A stretch of DNA of 64,000 bases from positions 62,001-126,000 of the IMG/VR virus record IMGVR_UViG_3300028800_000001. One strand, 5' to 3'. The translations under genes were made by a program, and so were the position numbers. The notes below the pieces were generated by a model. That model saw nothing but the letters and a program-made list of their open reading frames with translations, was not told the DNA's origin and did no database searches. Source of the stretch: a virus. Positions 62,978 through 64,000 of the stretch are shown here, piece by piece (positions within the stretch are counted from its first letter, which is position 1; each line of letters begins with the position of its first letter).

Positions 62978-63652
62978 TTACGCCGCAAGCATCTCGCCAG
63001 GAGAAAAGGTGGTTTTTCGTACCGTTCCTAGAAACGTCCAACTCTGCGCCTGTACCCCATAGAGTGCCAAGTAAGGAATGCCGAGCGCGTCCTGGTAAAA
63101 CACTAAAAGACGTGCCTCACCGGACGTTTGCGCAAGAATAGTGAGCCCATCGACACGATCAGGGACACAGGCAGGCAGACGCGCAGGAATGATTGTTACC
63201 TTCTCTTTGTCACCAGCAGCAACGACAGAAGTACCATGAGACGCAAGACAATGTTCACCATCCGTTATTACTACAGAGACGTTGAGTGCCACGCCAACGC
63301 CAGTATTACGCAAAGTAAGCGGTTGATGCGTCCATTCAGTGAGTTTGAGATGACCGTAAGGGGTTACGAGCGGAGTCGCAGTAAGCATACCAACAGATTC
63401 GATGTGACTGACGCCAGAGGAAAAGAGATCAGTCATTTGATCGAGCGTTTCGTTGATGAACTTTTTGCCATACACGTGTGTATATACCATAAGCCCTACA
63501 GAGAAGAGAAATAAGCAGCAGACGAAATACACCAGGAAACTAATGCTCCCAGCCATGTTAAGAACTGAAAGCGTGACGAGTAGAGACAGGAAAAAGGCAG
63601 CGAAGAAGCAAACGAACGTAATAAGTAACCGATCATTATTTGGTGCTTCCAT
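62978..63652 (-). CDS. Membrane protein with extracellular beta domain, 224 aa
   Basis: Two membrane helices at about residues 8-30 and 34-58 are followed by about 165 residues of beta-rich sequence containing LRNTGVGVALNVSVVITDGEH, which resembles CARDB-like or immunoglobulin-like extracellular modules. GGAGAATATCA precedes ATG 63652. No family assigned. It lies directly downstream of a glycosyltransferase gene, suggesting a surface role. Confidence 0.7.
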   Translation of the reverse strand: MEAPNNDRLLITFVCFFAAFFLSLLVTLSVLNMAGSISFLVYFVCCLFLFSVGLMVYTHVYGKKFINETLDQMTDLFSSGVSHIESVGMLTATPLVTPYGHLKLTEWTHQPLTLRNTGVGVALNVSVVITDGEHCLASHGTSVVAAGDKEKVTIIPARLPACVPDRVDGLTILAQTSGEARLLVFYQDALGIPYLALYGVQAQSWTFLGTVRKTTFSPGEMLAA

Positions 63653-63732
63653 TGATATTCTCCAGATGAAATTTACATACGATCACCTTTTACTTTCTTT
63701 TTAAAGACATGTACATTTAAGTGGAAAAGAAA

Positions 63733-64000
63733 CTACTTGGCTTGCTCTCGCGCCTGCCAGAGCCCAGCAAAGTATGCCAGTTCTCGAAATGCCTTGAAGA
63801 TCACCGCAGGGTTTGCCCCTGTTGATTTGCCTGCCTTACGCGGTAAATGCTTCACGCCCACCTCTGTGTAAGAATATCCAGCGCGGATAAACTTATAGAC
63901 CACTTCGGTAGACAGGAGCGCGCCCCGCGCCTCTATTTTCACTGATTGAAAATATTCGGTACGAAATAGTTTAAAGGCACAGTCAACATCTTTGATGGAG
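63733..64000 (-). CDS. Family-2 glycosyltransferase, C-terminal part (runs off window)
   Basis: The frame is open from the right edge. It reads SIKDVDCAFKLFRTEYF, then ARGALLSTEVVYKFIRAGYSYTEVGVKHLPRKAGKSTGANPAVIFKAFREL. This is the end of dolichol-phosphate-mannose-synthase-like GT2 enzymes: the D-x-D-C-x-FKLF block, a GA..S.E helix and the HxPR.AG..TGA motif. The enzyme would move a sugar from a nucleotide sugar to a lipid or surface acceptor. The N-terminal half, with the nucleotide-sugar site, is outside the window. Confidence 0.85.
   Translation of the reverse strand, partial: SIKDVDCAFKLFRTEYFQSVKIEARGALLSTEVVYKFIRAGYSYTEVGVKHLPRKAGKSTGANPAVIFKAFRELAYFAGLWQAREQAK

Noticed and set aside
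1-64000. CRISPR array
   Set aside because: The repeated TTCTGAAAATAC motif is dispersed at operon starts with promoter hexamers, not in regularly spaced direct repeats; no Cas gene was recognised.
1-64000. tRNA or rRNA genes
   Set aside because: No cloverleaf with conserved TTCGA-type T-loop or rRNA-like block was noticed in the intergenic spaces; a dedicated scan would be needed to exclude a divergent tRNA.

Overview
The window is a densely packed accessory genome, most like part of a large (jumbo-class) phage, phage-plasmid or giant plasmid rather than a bacterial chromosome. About one hundred short genes are packed head to tail on the minus strand, very often with ATGA, TAATG or 8-base overlaps, and almost none has a housekeeping function. 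Recognisable families are typical of T4-like and jumbo phages: a T4-type polynucleotide kinase/phosphatase, a T4 Rnl1-type RNA ligase, a second RNA ligase of the DraRnl type, dCMP deaminase, a small sigma-70-family factor, an AAA+/VWA pair, HNH nucleases and an LPD29-domain protein. Several uncharacterised families common on phages and plasmids also occur (proteins starting MGLDMYL, MGYTHYW or carrying VPMDFDWP). No capsid, tail, terminase, polymerase, rRNA or tRNA gene was recognised, so phage versus plasmid is not settled. Shine-Dalgarno sites are strong (AAGGAG/GGAGG) and the code is standard. The host cannot be named from sequence alone.

Layout. Transcription runs from high to low coordinates in about 18 units. 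Each starts at a near-identical promoter: TTGACN (or TTGTCT), a spacer that is almost always 17 bp, and TATACT/TATGCT/TATAAT, preceded by a conserved upstream element starting TTCTGAAAATAC and continuing into an A-rich block that abuts the -35. Sixteen of the 18 copies span exactly 54 bp. Several copies lie inside the 3' end of the preceding gene and supply its last codons and stop. Many units are separated by clear intrinsic terminators, and some leaders contain attenuator-like hairpins. Only one convincing gene lies on the plus strand, a winged-helix-like protein at 12.2-12.9 kb.

Regions. 0-7.8 kb: one long operon with the DraRnl-type RNA ligase and small unknown proteins. 7.9-12.1 kb: two tandem HNH nucleases, a 473-residue unknown protein and small genes. 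12.2-28 kb: four operons of mostly unknown proteins, including zinc-binding ones, an LPD29 protein and a MGYTHYW-family gene that appears to start at AUC. 27.9-35 kb: a MESH1-like HD hydrolase, an excisionase-like HTH, an Xre-family HTH and membrane proteins. 35-45.6 kb: a lipoprotein, Pnkp, Rnl1, a SWIM zinc-finger protein and a ClpS adaptor homologue. 45.7-48.6 kb: a membrane/LemA-like cell-surface operon. 49.05-50.65 kb: a transposase-less IscB element with its probable omega-RNA. 50.7-57.2 kb: unknown and zinc-binding proteins and dCMP deaminase. 57.2-61.3 kb: sigma factor, VWA protein and AAA+ ATPase. 61.4-63.0 kb: an acidic-tailed AT-hook-like protein, a possible ssDNA-binding protein and a possible nuclease. 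63.0-64.0 kb: a membrane protein and the end of a family-2 glycosyltransferase.

Working together. The sigma factor and the repeated promoter module point to an element-controlled transcription programme. Pnkp plus two RNA ligases form an RNA-repair set. ClpS, the HD hydrolase and the AAA+/VWA pair are candidates for reprogramming host proteolysis, alarmone signalling and complex remodelling.
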